From the NCBI GenBank assembly GCA_002946415.1, contig NJPS01000079.1, positions 1,302,001 through 1,366,000 of the forward strand: a DNA stretch of 64,000 bases. Reading direction: 5' to 3'. This document shows, piece after piece, positions 39,084 to 51,149 of this stretch. Every line of letters starts with the position of its first letter. Position 1 is the stretch's first letter. The position numbers and the translations under genes are program-made. Below the pieces are notes generated by a model. It saw nothing but the letters and a program-made list of their open reading frames with translations. It did not search any database and was not told where the DNA came from. The DNA is from Rutstroemia sp. NJR-2017a BVV2. Lineage: Eukaryota > Ascomycota > Leotiomycetes > Helotiales > Rutstroemiaceae.

Positions 39084-42000
39084 TTGACCTTCGCAAGTAT
39101 ATCGAACCTCAATATAATTGGCAGTATCAAGCTTACTACCTATACCCAGTAGCTGATATAGTACTTGGAACTCAAGCAATAGTATCTAGTTAAGGATATC
39201 TGGTATCTTATCAATCCTAACCTTATTTCTGATTTCGTATATCTCAAAGCAATTAGTATAGATCAGAATAATACTCTTAACTAGTTTACTACTTCTATAT
39301 TATCTTTATCTATCTTCGATAAACTTAGAGTATAATATAATAATGAATTCTATAAAAAGTACTATATCGACCTCGATAACTTTAAATCTATAATAGCACT
39401 TAATACTTAGATAACTGGTACTGAGAATATAGATAAAAATGATATTTCTGGTTCTTCCAATCTAAACAGTTAGCAATCTTTATAAATAGCTTTACTTACT
39501 TAGGAATCAAAATATCTAGTACTATTAATTATTGATAATATTAAGGATATCTTCAAGCTTCTCGAAAGAGAATACAGAAGTTGCAAATCTAAATAGGAAA
39601 TAATATATAAGATATATGAAGAGATCTATATATAGATCTCATTAATAGTCGATATAACTTACCTTATTGATATCTCTTAATAAGTATCAATAACCAATAA
39701 AATCACCTTATATAGTACAATTCTTTCTCTCAAACAATATCTTATATCTACTGATTTATCTATTATACTCAGCCTTCAATATAAGTATAGAGATATACTT
39801 CAATAAGTATAATAGAGTTGTACTATATCTTTAATCTAGTTCAAGAAATAGACTATTATCTATACCAAGGCTAAAAGTTATAGACTTCTCGAGACTTAGA
39901 AAATCCTTATAGTTATCACTTTCCTCGAAGCAATTAAAGAAAAGATCTATTTTGTTTAGACTGAAAACCAGTTAATTGAGGTGGAAACGAACTAATAGCT
40001 TGGCTTACTATATAAAACTCTTGATAACTATACTAATATTATTAGTGGATTTATTGAAATAAGATCTCGCGATGCCAAAAACAAGGATATATATATAATT
40101 AGTATATCTATAGATAATAATATATCTACAGAAGTAGTATCTAATAATCAGTAACTATTGGAACTATCTACTGAAGATAACTAAGACTAACAAAACAAGA
40201 ATAACAAAACTAAACTACTTTGTTTTTGTTATCTTGCTACTTGGTTCGAAGAAACTAAAAATCGATATAATTGGAAACCAGAAAACTGTATCAACCTAAA
40301 TAATCTACTATAAGGTAAATCTCCAAAGGATACCTTTACAGATATCGAGATCAAGTAAATAAAAGAATAGATCAATAATCTAAGATAGAAGGATCTAAGA
40401 AAACTATTTACCGATAAGGGGATCAAATTACTAAATAAGAAAACTTCTATAAATACTCAATTACCCTTTCTTGGTAAAGTTGTTAATACGATCATTTTAT
40501 CTGTTCTTATATAGATTAGTAATCCTAGTATATTCTCCATTCCGGTTATTATCGAAAAGTATTATCTAGCGAACTCAATACTTCTCGATAATTATAGTAT
40601 AGTATATTTGGTCAATAATATTTCATTTCTTGATAATAGCAAAATCATAAGTACTAATAATAATAATATTGTTGAATATAGTACTTCGTTGCTTAAAATC
40701 ATTAGATATAATATCTATATAATTAAGAAAATTCTCAATAAAGAAAATAGTCCAAAAACTGAAGATCTTATACTAACTGATATAATAGTTATTTCTAGAT
40801 TTTATATAAATATCGTCTCTGAATTGTGTTTATAGAGATCAGATTTGTAGGTATACGGTTTTGATAGTATATTAAGATATAGTCTAATAGAGAAAAGTAT
40901 AATTGTTGCTACTTTCCTTTATATATATAACTTAGTTTTCTTGGAATTCAAGAAAGTTTCTTCTTATCTAACTATTATATATCCTATCTCTGTAAGTTAT
41001 ACTATAATAATATACCTAACTATAAGTTATAAGATCAGAAAACACTATAGCCGATCCCGAGACCCTATACCAGTATAGTCGGATTCAGCTTAAATATAGT
41101 ATAACTATATAGAATATCTTAGCAAGATCGCTTTGGAAAAATTGGTAGATAAAGTAAGAGAAGTAAGAATTAAGGAAATCCCTCGAATTGATTATAAAGA
41201 CTATTCTCTAGTATATACTAAATAGGTTATTAATTGTTAGTTTGGGGATCAGTAATCTAGACAACCTTTTTATAAGGTTATATAAGATCTTTTCGACTTT
41301 CCGAGAGTATTTAATAATTGTATATAGCTCTTAATAATCAAAAAGATATATAGTAGGAAAATCTTTGGATTTCCACTAATCCAGAAAACTTATCTAGAAG
41401 TATTCTATATTATTACTATCTTTGAAGTATAAATAAAATATTAATATAATTTGTCTATATATATTATCAAGCAAGATAATGATACTTCAGTAATTGGAAT
41501 CAAAGGCTATACTAGCTTTGAGATCTAGACTAAACAAGAAGGGATTGAGGTAGAGTTGTTACTAGCAAATACCTATTAATCAAATAGTATTATAGAAAGA
41601 GCAAGATAGGAGATTATTACCAAATCAATTAAGATATAGATCTAAGCGAACTTTCTTACTAACCTTTGGTCTGAGATTGTAGCTACGATAATATATTTCT
41701 ATAATATCAGCCTATTAGAAGCAAGAGACTTCAGGACCCTAAATAAGGTTTTCGACTTATAGTTCCAGTAATACTTTAGATAGTATAATCTTATATTAAT
41801 TACTAAAATCTGTATAGACCTATAACTAGATTGGAGTAGAATATACCGATTCGGATACTATACTTATCCCCTTGATAAGGATAGAGAGTTAAATACAAAT
41901 AAGAAATTATATAAAGTAAATCCTCAAGTTTATCTAGGATATCTAATAAATTATATATCTGGTATATTGATCTATAGAATCTAGGTTCCTATACTCAAAT

Positions 42001-44744
42001 AGATTGTTATTATTTGAAATATTAGGTTCAACGAAAATATCCTCTATTCTAAAGAAGCTAAGTTTAAGGAAGCTATTTTTAAAAAGTACTTAAAAGAAAT
42101 ATCTCGGTTATTAGATACTTATATAATCGAAAACCTTAATAGATTAATTCTTGAGAGTAATAATATAACTGATTTCATAATTACTACTAGGAAGGTTACT
42201 TTGCAATCCGCCGATTGGTAGGAAGCTTACAAGTAGGACTCAGGAGTGAATAATAATTCTAACGAAGATAATAATAAGAGTCCTCCTAATAACCTATAAT
42301 CTGAAGATAATAGCCTATATCTCAAAGGAAGTGATAAAAGTCTAAATAAGTACTAACCTGAAGATCAGTTCTCAGATCAGATAATTAGTAATATTATAAC
42401 TCAATCCAATATTAATGAAAAGTTAACTGATCTTTATAATACTCTATTAACAGTTAGGATAGATAACTAGGTACTAGGTGATTTTATATCAACCGATAAG
42501 TCGGAAATTAGAATATCAACTGAGCTCGAAGGTAAGATAGATTTCAAATATTATAATACTATCGATATTCTATATAGAGAATACGAAGATAGTTCAGATA
42601 ATGAATCCTCCTAACTAGTATATCTTATAATTGAAGATACTCTATATAATCCTATATATACTATATATAACAATAATAGTTTATATAAACAGAAAGAGAT
42701 TAAGATAGCTCAATCCAATAACCCTCTATTATTAGATGAAAAAGATCAACTATTTAAGAGATTAAGATTTGTTATTGAAATCCCTATAAGAAAATCAGAT
42801 ATATCTAAAAAGGGTTTTCTGGAGGTTAGACTATTTGTTTATAGGATAGATAGATTTATCTCTAAGTTCGAAATATATAGGTAAAGGTACTACTATCAGA
42901 AATATAATAGGAAGATCATTAATATATTTATTAAGATAATTATTACTCAACTATCTAAGAGAAGTATTGAGAAGTTCAATAAGTTTCATAATATATTCTA
43001 GTCTGATTAACCGAATATAGATAGAGATAAAGAGAGTAGAAATTTTGTAATACTCTATAATATAATAGCTACTATAATTGCAAATAAACAAAAGAAATCT
43101 ATATCGGATATGATATAATTACCCAAAATCTATATTAGCTAAACCTAAAAGCTTCCGAAACATTATCGTAACTTTAATAATTATCTTCTAGAAGTTACTT
43201 TCAAAATAGATTATAACTAGAAGATCGGTAATCTGAAGGTACGAAATATATAAAGAAAGATATTGATTAATATAGTTAATACTAAGCTAATTCCTCTCGA
43301 GTAGATATTTGTTTATAAAACAGACCAGAATAGGTATATAATATATTGTAGATTATATCTTGTAGTCAGAGGTAACCTTTAAGCTAAGAATATAATTGAA
43401 TCAATCTATATAGCAATATTTGCTTTCTATTCTTTTCGAATTATTATAGCTATTATTGTTAAGCTCGATTTAGAGATAAAGCAATATAATATAGTAAATG
43501 CTTTTGTAAATATACTAAGAGATCTAAGTAGTGAACCAGTTATATATTATCTTCCTGATAGATACAAGATAGAAAGCAAAGTTGTACTTATCGATTATAT
43601 ACTCTATAGTCTCCGAGATTCTCTAGCAATCTGGTTCAAAGATTTTACTAATATACTTAGAGAATTTGGAATGAAACTATACTCTAACGAGCTCTATATC
43701 CTTATCAACAATAACTATAAGGTTTTAGTACTGTTTTTTATTGATAATATTCAGGTTATTTATAACAAGTCTTATATAGCTAAAGCCGAGAAGATTATTG
43801 ATAGAATCTAATCTATATATAAACTATATAAGATAAGTAATACAGAATAGTTCTTAGATATATATATTATCAGAGATTATATCCAAAAGAAGCTATAGTT
43901 TATATATAATACCTATATTAAGAAGATCGCTCGAAAATTTAACTTTGCTAGTAGCAAAGTAGTAAGTATTCTACTTCCTATTATAGAGTTCAAGAAAAAT
44001 GATAATATAGTGGTTAAATCTAAGGTTAAGGAATATTAGAAGAAGGTCAGATCGATTTTGTATACTATAATAACCTTATATACAGATATCGCTTTCGCTA
44101 CCTCTCAGCTAAGTCACTTCCTAACCAATCCCTCGGAGGAATATATTATAGCTACTAACTATTGTATTCGGTATTTATAGAATATAAAGTATCTTGCTAT
44201 CGAATATAGTACAGATTCATCAATATAACTACTTATTACTTCAGATACTTTCTTTATAGATAATAATGAAATAAGATAATTATCTCAAGAATATATTATA
44301 TCTTTATATAATAGACTAATTATCTAGAAAGTATCCAAATAAGATATAGTTACTATTTCTACTACTGAAGCAAAGCTTCTAAATATAGAATATATAGCAA
44401 AAGAAATAATAGTAATAAAAAGACTATTTAAAGAACTCGAACTAGTTATCCTAGAACCTATAATAATCTACTATGATAATATCTAGATAATCCGGCTAAT
44501 AGTTAGCGAGAATAAGCAAATTTCTACTAAGCTATATTATATTGATATCCAGAATATATAGCTTCGATAGGAGTATATAAAAGAATCGTTTGATATTATA
44601 TATCTCTCTATATAGGATATATCTGTAAATAGACTTACTAAGAACCTTATATACTAGTAGTTCGAATACTTCTGTACTTATCTAAATTTATAGGATATAA
44701 AGGATAAGATTGAGAAGATTGCCAAAATAGTCAAAATCTTATAA
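39084..44744 (+). pseudogene. Copia-A gag-pol polyprotein, one frame, RIP stops only
   Basis: A single frame of about 1,887 codons runs from near 39,084 to TAA at 44,742-44,744 with no net indel; interruptions are TAA/TAG and a few TGA. Gag is 39,084-40,200. A Cys-rich segment KLLCFCYLATW lies near 40,215. The protease remnant LLDNYSIVYLVNN (from an LDSG-type site) is at about 40,580-40,620. The integrase is about 41,250-42,000, with SNSIIERA (family QNG..ERA, catalytic Glu) near 41,600. A long acidic linker covers 42,230-43,100. RVT_2 RT is about 43,290-43,990: VRGNL, VNAFVN, and FIDN at 43,737-43,748 where FVDD is usual. RNase H is about 44,070-44,690. The start codon is lost. Confidence 0.9.
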
Positions 44745-45297
44745 AATATATTTTCATTTATTATATTCTATTATTAATACTAATAAGGTCCCTGAGATTA
44801 TTAATATCATCTTACTGATTATATCACTAATATTGTTTTTGGTATAAAGATAAGTAGAATATAGAAATGATATTTAGAAAGATAACCTAATATAAGCTAA
44901 CTATAATAATCGACTAGCCGAATTCACCTAAGACCGATAAGTATTACTGAGATTTGTAATTAGAATAGAAAAGTAAATAACTGATACTAATAGAGATATC
45001 TTTAAGATAAGTAACCGATACTAGGCCAATCTTCAAGATAGATCCTTGGATAACTTCGAGATCGGTACTTGATATTATAGTTATCAATTAGATAATAATC
45101 TAACCGATATAAGATAAGCAATCTTTATAGTTATAACTATATAGATATATTGATAATAATATATAATTCGCTAAGTATATCGGCATTTTTATATAGATAA
45201 CTGATCTCTACAAATACCTTTTTGATAATACTGAGATTAGTTATTTATCTTATTTATTTACTTTACTTTTATAATACTTTTATATACTTTTTCATGA
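44745..45297. other. Intergenic spacer between pol and the antisense gene of Copia-A
   Basis: The two genes converge here. The sequence is AT-rich with many in-frame stops on both strands and no motif I recognise. Shared 3' ends of two convergent transcripts would be expected in this stretch. Confidence 0.5.
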
Positions 45298-47400
45298 TCA
45301 TTTCATAAAAGCAATGATAATTTAAACTTAATATATCTATTTCAACTACTTAGTAAAATCGAAGCTATCTACGAAAACTATTTACAAAAGGTCCTTATAT
45401 TGTTCTTAGTTAATCTCTCTATATTTCAATCTATTGTCCAAATAGTATATTGTCAAATAGAAAGCTTTATTATAATCCTTACTCTAATTCTGGAATTACT
45501 GAATAAACTAAGTCAAAGTCTCAGTAGTACTACTAGAAGATATATAAGAACTAGTTAATCTATATAAGGATTGGATAGCAGAATAGTAAGATAAGCTAAT
45601 ATCCGATTAGCAAGAAGTAGAAGGAGAACTAGAAAGAAGAGAAAAGAAGAAAGTAATAAGCTTTTTGTAAAATGAAGAATAAACTGAAAGAGATTCTTGA
45701 AATTGCTTATATTTAGAGTAGCGGAGAGGAGTATCTAAGGTTCTAGGAACAGGTGAATATATATAGCTACTACGAGAAGCAGGACTGAGGTAGTTGCAAG
45801 AAGGAGTTTTGAGCTAGAGATAACTCGATAAAGAGGATACCTTACCATAAACAGGATAGTAAGAGCTTTAAGAACAAGTCTTAATAGGATCTCTGATAAC
45901 AAAGATATTATCATCCTTGTTATTATTATTATAAACCTTACTATTATCCAACTCGACTATAGTTATATCTAAATCAGCTACAATCTATTTCAACCAATAA
46001 ACTAGCAAATCCTTGATATACTTAGATAGACTAGTTATTTCAAACTTAGTCTTCTAAAACTTGCGAGTAGTACCAAACTTCTATTTAAATATTAGCAATA
46101 ATATATTTGAAAAAGATAGATTAATCTATAATTAAACTATTCTCAATCCTGTTCTTAGACTTAGTAATAAGGAAAATAGCAGCTTCGAGAAATTGATCAG
46201 GTCTTGAAATCGGTCTATACTTCTTTATAATATAACCCTAGTAATATTTTCCTTTGCTATTATCCTTTTTGTTATAACAAAAACCCTTCTCAGTATATTT
46301 CGAAATAGCAAGAATACAAGCAGTATACAGAATTGTATAATACTTCCTATAGTTATTGATATCACTATACTCCTACTAACGAACAACTGAGCTAGCAGGT
46401 TCCGAACTACCTACTATAGCTTTCACTTTGCATTCTATAACTAGTAGAGTATTGTCCTCAAACTCAAACTTTTGAGAGAATAAAGCAAAAACTTGTTATA
46501 GAACTATTGATTGGAATAGCAACTAGCGATTTTTATAATATAAGGTCGGAGAATTGAACTAAGTTCCAGAATAAGGAACCGGAGATATATTATAACTACC
46601 AAAGCTAGAATAGCTACCTTAACCGAAGTAAGGATCTTATAGAGAACTCGCTATACCAAATATCTAACTCTCACTATATCTAGGTGGAAAACCTATAAGT
46701 TATTGGTAATACTATTAGCTAAAGTTCTCACAATAATTACTCGACTATAGAAAACTTGATAGCGACCTTATAGAAGGTAGTATAGATATATTATAAGGAG
46801 AACCTTGTATTGCGATAGATAGTATACTTGGCGAATACTCTTATTATTGATTAACTGATATGAAATTCGAAAATGCTATCTGTAGAGAGGTAGCTATAGA
46901 GGGTACTGATTATAGCAAATTGCTTGTAAGGTTGGGCTTGATACTGTTTTATAAAGATTGTAACTAAAAACAGATACAAGAATATAATTAGTATCTAGAA
47001 AGTAAACGATAAGATCAAAGATGAAATTGAAAAGAAAACTTACCTTACTTAGATTGGAAGTAATTATATCAATAGTAGTACGATTATCGATAATAGAACT
47101 AGCTCTAGACTGATTAGCAGGAGGAGATTCTTGACTAGTAAGAGTTTGGTATCCAGTATAGGAAGGTCGAGGCTTGGATTCTCGAGAAAGTGAAGGATTA
47201 ATAGGAAGAATTATATTAATAATATACTCTTTACCATCTTATTTACGAAGTATATATTGAGTATGAAAATTCTCAAGATACTTTGCAAGAGGAGGTTTGG
47301 GAGAGTTTTGTATAGAATACTCTCTAGAAGGTTAGCAACTATATTTACTAGACTAACTATCAGATATAATGAAGACTTGAAAATGAATAGATTAAACTAT
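45298..47400 (-). pseudogene. Unrecognised antisense gene carried by Copia-A, with one intron
   Basis: Opposite to gag-pol, a coherent frame runs from about 47,400 (ATA, likely a mutated ATG) to TGA at 45,298-45,300, about 670 codons. Exon 1 (47,044-47,400) includes NSPKPPLAKYLENFHTQYILRK and a Ser/Pro-rich stretch. An 80-bp intron (46,964-47,043) has GTAAGT and TTTTTAG ends and its removal keeps the frame. Exon 2 starts with a Gln/Ser/Tyr-rich region. A better conserved block follows: KFEFEDNTLLVIECKVKAIV near 46,420-46,470 and KKYRPISRPDQFLEAAIFLI near 46,150-46,210. After one frameshift near 46,100 come KYIKDLLVYWL, a Ser-rich stretch and a C-terminal KAFYLTIYYLDNRLKYREIN. No retroviral Env, chromodomain or known enzyme motif is seen. 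A captured host gene or a family-specific accessory gene are both possible. Confidence 0.7.
46964..47043 (-). other. Spliceosomal intron (80 bp) in the antisense gene
   Basis: Minus-strand donor GTAAGTTTTC, a branch-site-like TACTAAT, and acceptor TTTTTAG. The size is typical of filamentous fungi. The reading frame before it (SNLSK) joins in phase to the frame that runs uninterrupted, apart from RIP stops, to the conserved FEFEDN block. Confidence 0.72.
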
Positions 47401-48108
47401 AGAAAATAGTAGATTTCAAGTAAAACAAGTGGAAAAGAAGCAGAATATATTGGTTGTATTATAATTGTAGTGGTATATAAGTGAGAATCATATATACAAT
47501 TATAAGGATTATTTTATACCTACTGCTATAGAAACGAATCACTATATGCTAGTATATATTCAGACAACAATAAGGTACCGGTACTGTAATTTACGATTTT
47601 AATCCTTATCGATTTATATTTACTAGATCGATTATATATTTTTGACCGAAATCGCAAAGTTTTTGATACTTTTTCTTAGTATCTTCTCTACGAAAATCAG
47701 GTATCATTTGCTGATATATAGGAATATATTACTATTATTACTTGATATCAAACAGATACTATACTAGAAGATATATTACTAGATAACCCTATTGGTAGAA
47801 GTCAAGAAAAGTTTACAAGAAAAACAAATTCTATCTAATCGCAAGGCAATAGTTAAGAAGAATACTGATCTTATAGATAAATATCTGTAGAGCAGATATT
47901 AATAATATAAACACTATAATATATATTCCCGTTAAACTAATATATCTTATATAGAAATGATACCCTGATCTACTTCTCTGTACTTAGTCTAAGATGATCA
48001 GATAAATTCAACTTTTATTTCGTTTGTTATATATATACCAGGATATTCCTAGTATAGTTTCACAAATGTTTCCTTTGTTTTACAATTCAATATTTGAATT
48101 AGGAGATA
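47401..48108. other. Region upstream of the antisense gene, to the Copia-A polypurine tract
   Basis: On the minus strand a TATATA stretch (CACTTATATACC, about 47,474-47,485) lies some 80 bp upstream of the putative start and could be its promoter. No further frame is convincing. The segment closes with AATTAGGAGATA (48,097-48,108), the probable polypurine tract before the 3' LTR. Confidence 0.45.
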
Positions 48109-48442
48109 TATTATAGAAACTGATCAGCTGATATAGGCTATAAAGGTTACTGATCTGAATTAGAGTTTCTATATAGCTATAGATTTACTTGATAAGCAAC
48201 CTATAGGCTTGGACTTTGGGGATCAATAATCTCCTTATATAAACCTTCGGTATTAGTAACCTCAGAACCTTATTATTTAGATATTACTTCGTACTTTAGA
48301 CCTCTCTTGCGAAAATTATCAATCTATAAAGAAGGTTGAGAAGGTCAGCTTAAGAAGATTAGACAATTATCACTTTATTATACGATTACCTAATATTATT
48401 CTCACTCAATTCTTTTTTGCCTAGTTATCACGATATATAATA
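48109..48442 (+). repeat. 3' LTR of Copia-A (334 bp)
   Basis: Starts TATTATAGAAACTGATCAG (TG and GG mutated) and ends CACGATATATAATA. Same length as the 5' LTR. Confidence 0.92.
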
Positions 48443-48447
48443 TTATT

Positions 48448-48636
48448 ATATACTATAAATAAGTTATTATATAGCTAATTAGTTGTAGAGAAATAAAACG
48501 ATTTTACCTATTAATATAAGCTAGCTATTATATACTTAGTCTAGTATCCTGGGTAAATATTGATACAAGTTTATATAACCTTATTGGATTTTCCCCTTTT
48601 TAAATATATTACTTTTATTAGAAGGTCTAACCAATA
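48448..48636 (+). repeat. 5' LTR of Copia-B, last 189 bp
   Basis: Resumes after Copia-A and its TTATT duplication; matches 60,871-61,059, ending CTAACCAATA. Confidence 0.9.
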
Positions 48637-49029
48637 CTGATCAGTAGTTGATCCTATTAATACTACTATATACTTCGGTTATTAGCCAAGTATCTCCCTT
48701 AACTACAGATTAGCAAGGTACCTCGATCTGTATATAGTAACCTATATCTACAATAGTATTTTAAAACTATATCTCCGAAAAATAGAGTCAGTATATAATC
48801 AATATTGTACTGTTTTATAAGAACTACAATTTCTTAAAAGAGTTATTCTGTATAAAGACTACTATTATTATCTATATTATCCAATTTATTATACAAACTA
48901 TATAGGTAAAAGAAACTAATTATAACTTATAGATTATATACTATAATGATTTCGAAAGATAGATAGAAAAGCTATTCGTTCTAGCTAGTATAGTATTCCT
49001 CTATCAATTATAAGTATATATAATAGAAT

Positions 49030-50032
49030 GAGGAGTATTTGTTCAAGATATTATTGGAAGCAGATCGTATACCAAGATCTTTATAGTACTTCTTAGAGAA
49101 GAGAAACCTTATAAATAAACAAAAGAGGAATTCTAGTAACTTAGAATCTATTATAGATCTCCTAAAGTAAAGGCTTTAGATAAGTAAACTAGTTCTTTTC
49201 AACCTATAGTAGAAATACTGTAGACCCCTTCTGTAACCCTAGATATAGACCGAAACTCGTCAAAACAGTAGGAGGCTGAAAAACTAGTATATATACCAGA
49301 AATTGGTGGGGAGGTCTGGGTTCAGTATCCTATCCCTATTTGGAATCCTTCTAGTTATATCAGCAATATCCTATATCCTACTTTAGATTCTGCAATCATC
49401 ACTATATAGAACCCCTTGGTATATAGTAAATAGCTTAGCAACCTATATAAGTTCTTAAATAACGACCAGAAGAAGTATAGTAGTAAGATATACAAAGTGA
49501 TCGATATCAAACTCAGAGTTTTCTAGGATTACTATACAAAAGTAGGTTTATCTCCAGAAATATATATCTTCGGATTCTTATCTATTCTAAGAGATTAGAT
49601 ATTGGATTATTTCTTTAATCAGATCTCAGAAAGGAATCTCTTCTTTTGTATAATACAAGATATAATCTAGAAGTACTTCGAGATAGATAAACAGAAATAG
49701 ATTTACCTTTCTAAGTAGAGATCTATTATATTCCAAAGTATATAGTAGTAGTACTCTGACAAGACTAAATTATAATATCTAGAACTACTTTTTGATAAGA
49801 TCTATATTCTATAGAAGGGCTTATCATATAAGTATCAGAATAAGTATAATCTACAGAATCAAGTTCTTAATATATATTAAGATATACCTGATTATAGCTT
49901 TATACTATATAAGCTATCAGATACCTTTGAGTTAGTATACTTAGATCTATATAACTCTATTGCCACTACTGTATATAACTATCAGTAATCTACTATACTT
50001 ATTATAGATAAGTAGTATTAGGTTAACCGGAA
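49030..50032 (+). pseudogene. Copia-B gag, N-terminal part
   Basis: A plus-strand frame readable through RIP stops. It contains a Pro-rich N-terminal segment (PIPIWNPSSYISN near 49,340) and a helical capsid-like region with YFFNQISERNLFFCII near 49,595-49,645 and YKLSDTFELVYLDLYNS near 49,910-49,960. It breaks at CGGAA, the target duplication of the young G2 insertion, and resumes at 56,672 in the same frame. As a capsid precursor it would package the element RNA. Confidence 0.78.
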
Positions 50033-50450
50033 TATTACGAATACTTGTCTTCTGAGTTATATAGAAGTGGTTAGGGTCTCGAGTACTAGAGGTCGCGACG
50101 ACTAATAGTACTATCGTAGGTTTATTGTTGATAATAGTTATATAGGGAATCGATCGTAATTGTAATAGTAGGTAAACAAGTAGTAATTGTTGTTGAGCAC
50201 GAAGCTCTATATACTATAGGAAAACTATCTACTTATATAGACCTTCGTACTCTATAGAAGAGATAGCGAGATATTCTATCCGTCTATTTCTGGAGAGATA
50301 GCGAGACATTCTATCCGTCTATTTCTGGAGAGACAGCGAGATATTCTATCCATCTCTCTTGTTGCTTTCCTGCCTGAGGTTCTACTAAGGGTGCTGGCTA
50401 GCTACCCTCTGAGCCTAAAGTCCTCAGGCTCATATAACTTCGTCGTAACA
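50033..50450 (-). repeat. 3' LTR of young G2 copy (418 bp)
   Basis: Plus-strand start TATTACGAATACTTGTC (from TGTTAC), end TTCGTCGTAACA. All differences I found from 56,249-56,666 (about 30) are transitions. Confidence 0.93.
50259..50360. repeat. 35-bp tandem repeat, three units, inside the G2 LTR
   Basis: Units start at 50,259, 50,294 and 50,329 with AGAGATAGCGAGATATTC, and the first two end CTATTTCTGG. The same array is in the other LTR at about 56,475-56,576. Repeats in the U3/R part of LTRs often act as promoter or enhancer modules; that role is inferred. The old G2 LTRs lack an obvious array. Confidence 0.85.
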
Positions 50451-50624
50451 CTATCCCCTTTCTAGCCTAACATCGTCCCGACACTTACTATAATAGTACG
50501 AGGTACCTACTTGGGCCTCCTCGATAAATACCTCTCTTCTTCCTTCTTCATTATACCTACAGATCATACTCAAAGGACTAAACAAATTGAACTTGGAAAT
50601 CGTATCGAAAGGTTAGGATAGAAA

Positions 50625-51149
50625 ATGGTTGCTTATTCTTATTATGAAAGAGCTGGTCGCTCTGATAATTGTATTGGGATGCCTTCTGGTCTTCCTAATC
50701 GTCGTTATACTAAGTGCTCTTGTTAGGGCAAGACTTGTGATTTCGTTTCCCGGAATCGGATGCCAGAGTTGTCTGATTGGGATTCTATAGACTATCAATA
50801 TGAGCAGTTGAGGGAAGAGGAGGAAAAGGCTATAGCTGCCTCTCAAGAAGCTATGGCGAAAATACTTCGTTTGAGGAAGTAGTAGTGGTTTTTGAATGAG
50901 TGCGAAAAGAAAATGATTCAAGCTGGTCTCAACTTGTTGGATGAGTTAGACAAGTTGGAAGAGAGGGAGAGGTTGGAGAAGGAATAAGCAGAGCAGGCTG
51001 AATAAGCTCCTCAACCTAGTTCTTCCAGGGTCGATCCTTCGGTCTTCGAGCTCCCTCCGATAAGTGATTCTGAGCTGGTTGCTTGGTTGGAAGCCGAGGG
51101 TTCCTTTGGTGGAATTTCTCCAAGTCAGCTGGGTAGTTCAAGTTCTTGA
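50625..51149 (+). pseudogene. Antisense 174-codon ORF of G2, young copy; Cys motif plus coiled coil
   Basis: On the strand opposite to pol, ATG at 50,625-50,627 opens a 175-codon frame ending TGA at 51,147-51,149. It is interrupted by five stops that all fit RIP (one TAG in the Cys motif, two adjacent TAG, two TAA). It encodes ERAGRSDNCIGMPSG, then KCSC-x-GKTC (a CxC...C pattern), an acidic helical segment (QLREEEEKAIAASQEAM), a second one (LDELDKLEERERLEKE), and a Ser/Pro-rich, acidic C-terminus (ELPPISDSELVAWLEAEG). Its 3' end overlaps the chromodomain end of pol. The frame is also conserved in the old G2 copy. I cannot name the protein; the Cys cluster could bind metal. Confidence 0.72.

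Larger units (their letters stand above)
38634..48442 (+). mobile_element. Ty1/copia retrotransposon Copia-A, 9.8 kb, with an antisense gene
   Basis: Two 334-bp LTRs (38,634-38,967 and 48,109-48,442), ends TGTTATA...TATAATA, target duplication TTATT on both sides (38,629-38,633 and 48,443-48,447). The body has one continuous gag-pol frame on the plus strand and then about 3.4 kb of extra sequence before the 3' LTR, most of it a minus-strand gene. This extra cargo explains the unusual size; copia elements are mostly 5-6 kb. Confidence 0.93.

Noticed and set aside
50259..50360. Regular 35-bp repeats considered as a CRISPR-like array
   Set aside because: They are contiguous tandem units without spacers and occur in both LTRs of one retrotransposon.
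50613..50921. 102-codon minus-strand frame between G2 pol and the 3' LTR
   Set aside because: It is the mirror of the plus-strand antisense ORF at 50,625-51,149. The plus frame is longer, has protein-like composition and is conserved in the old copy.
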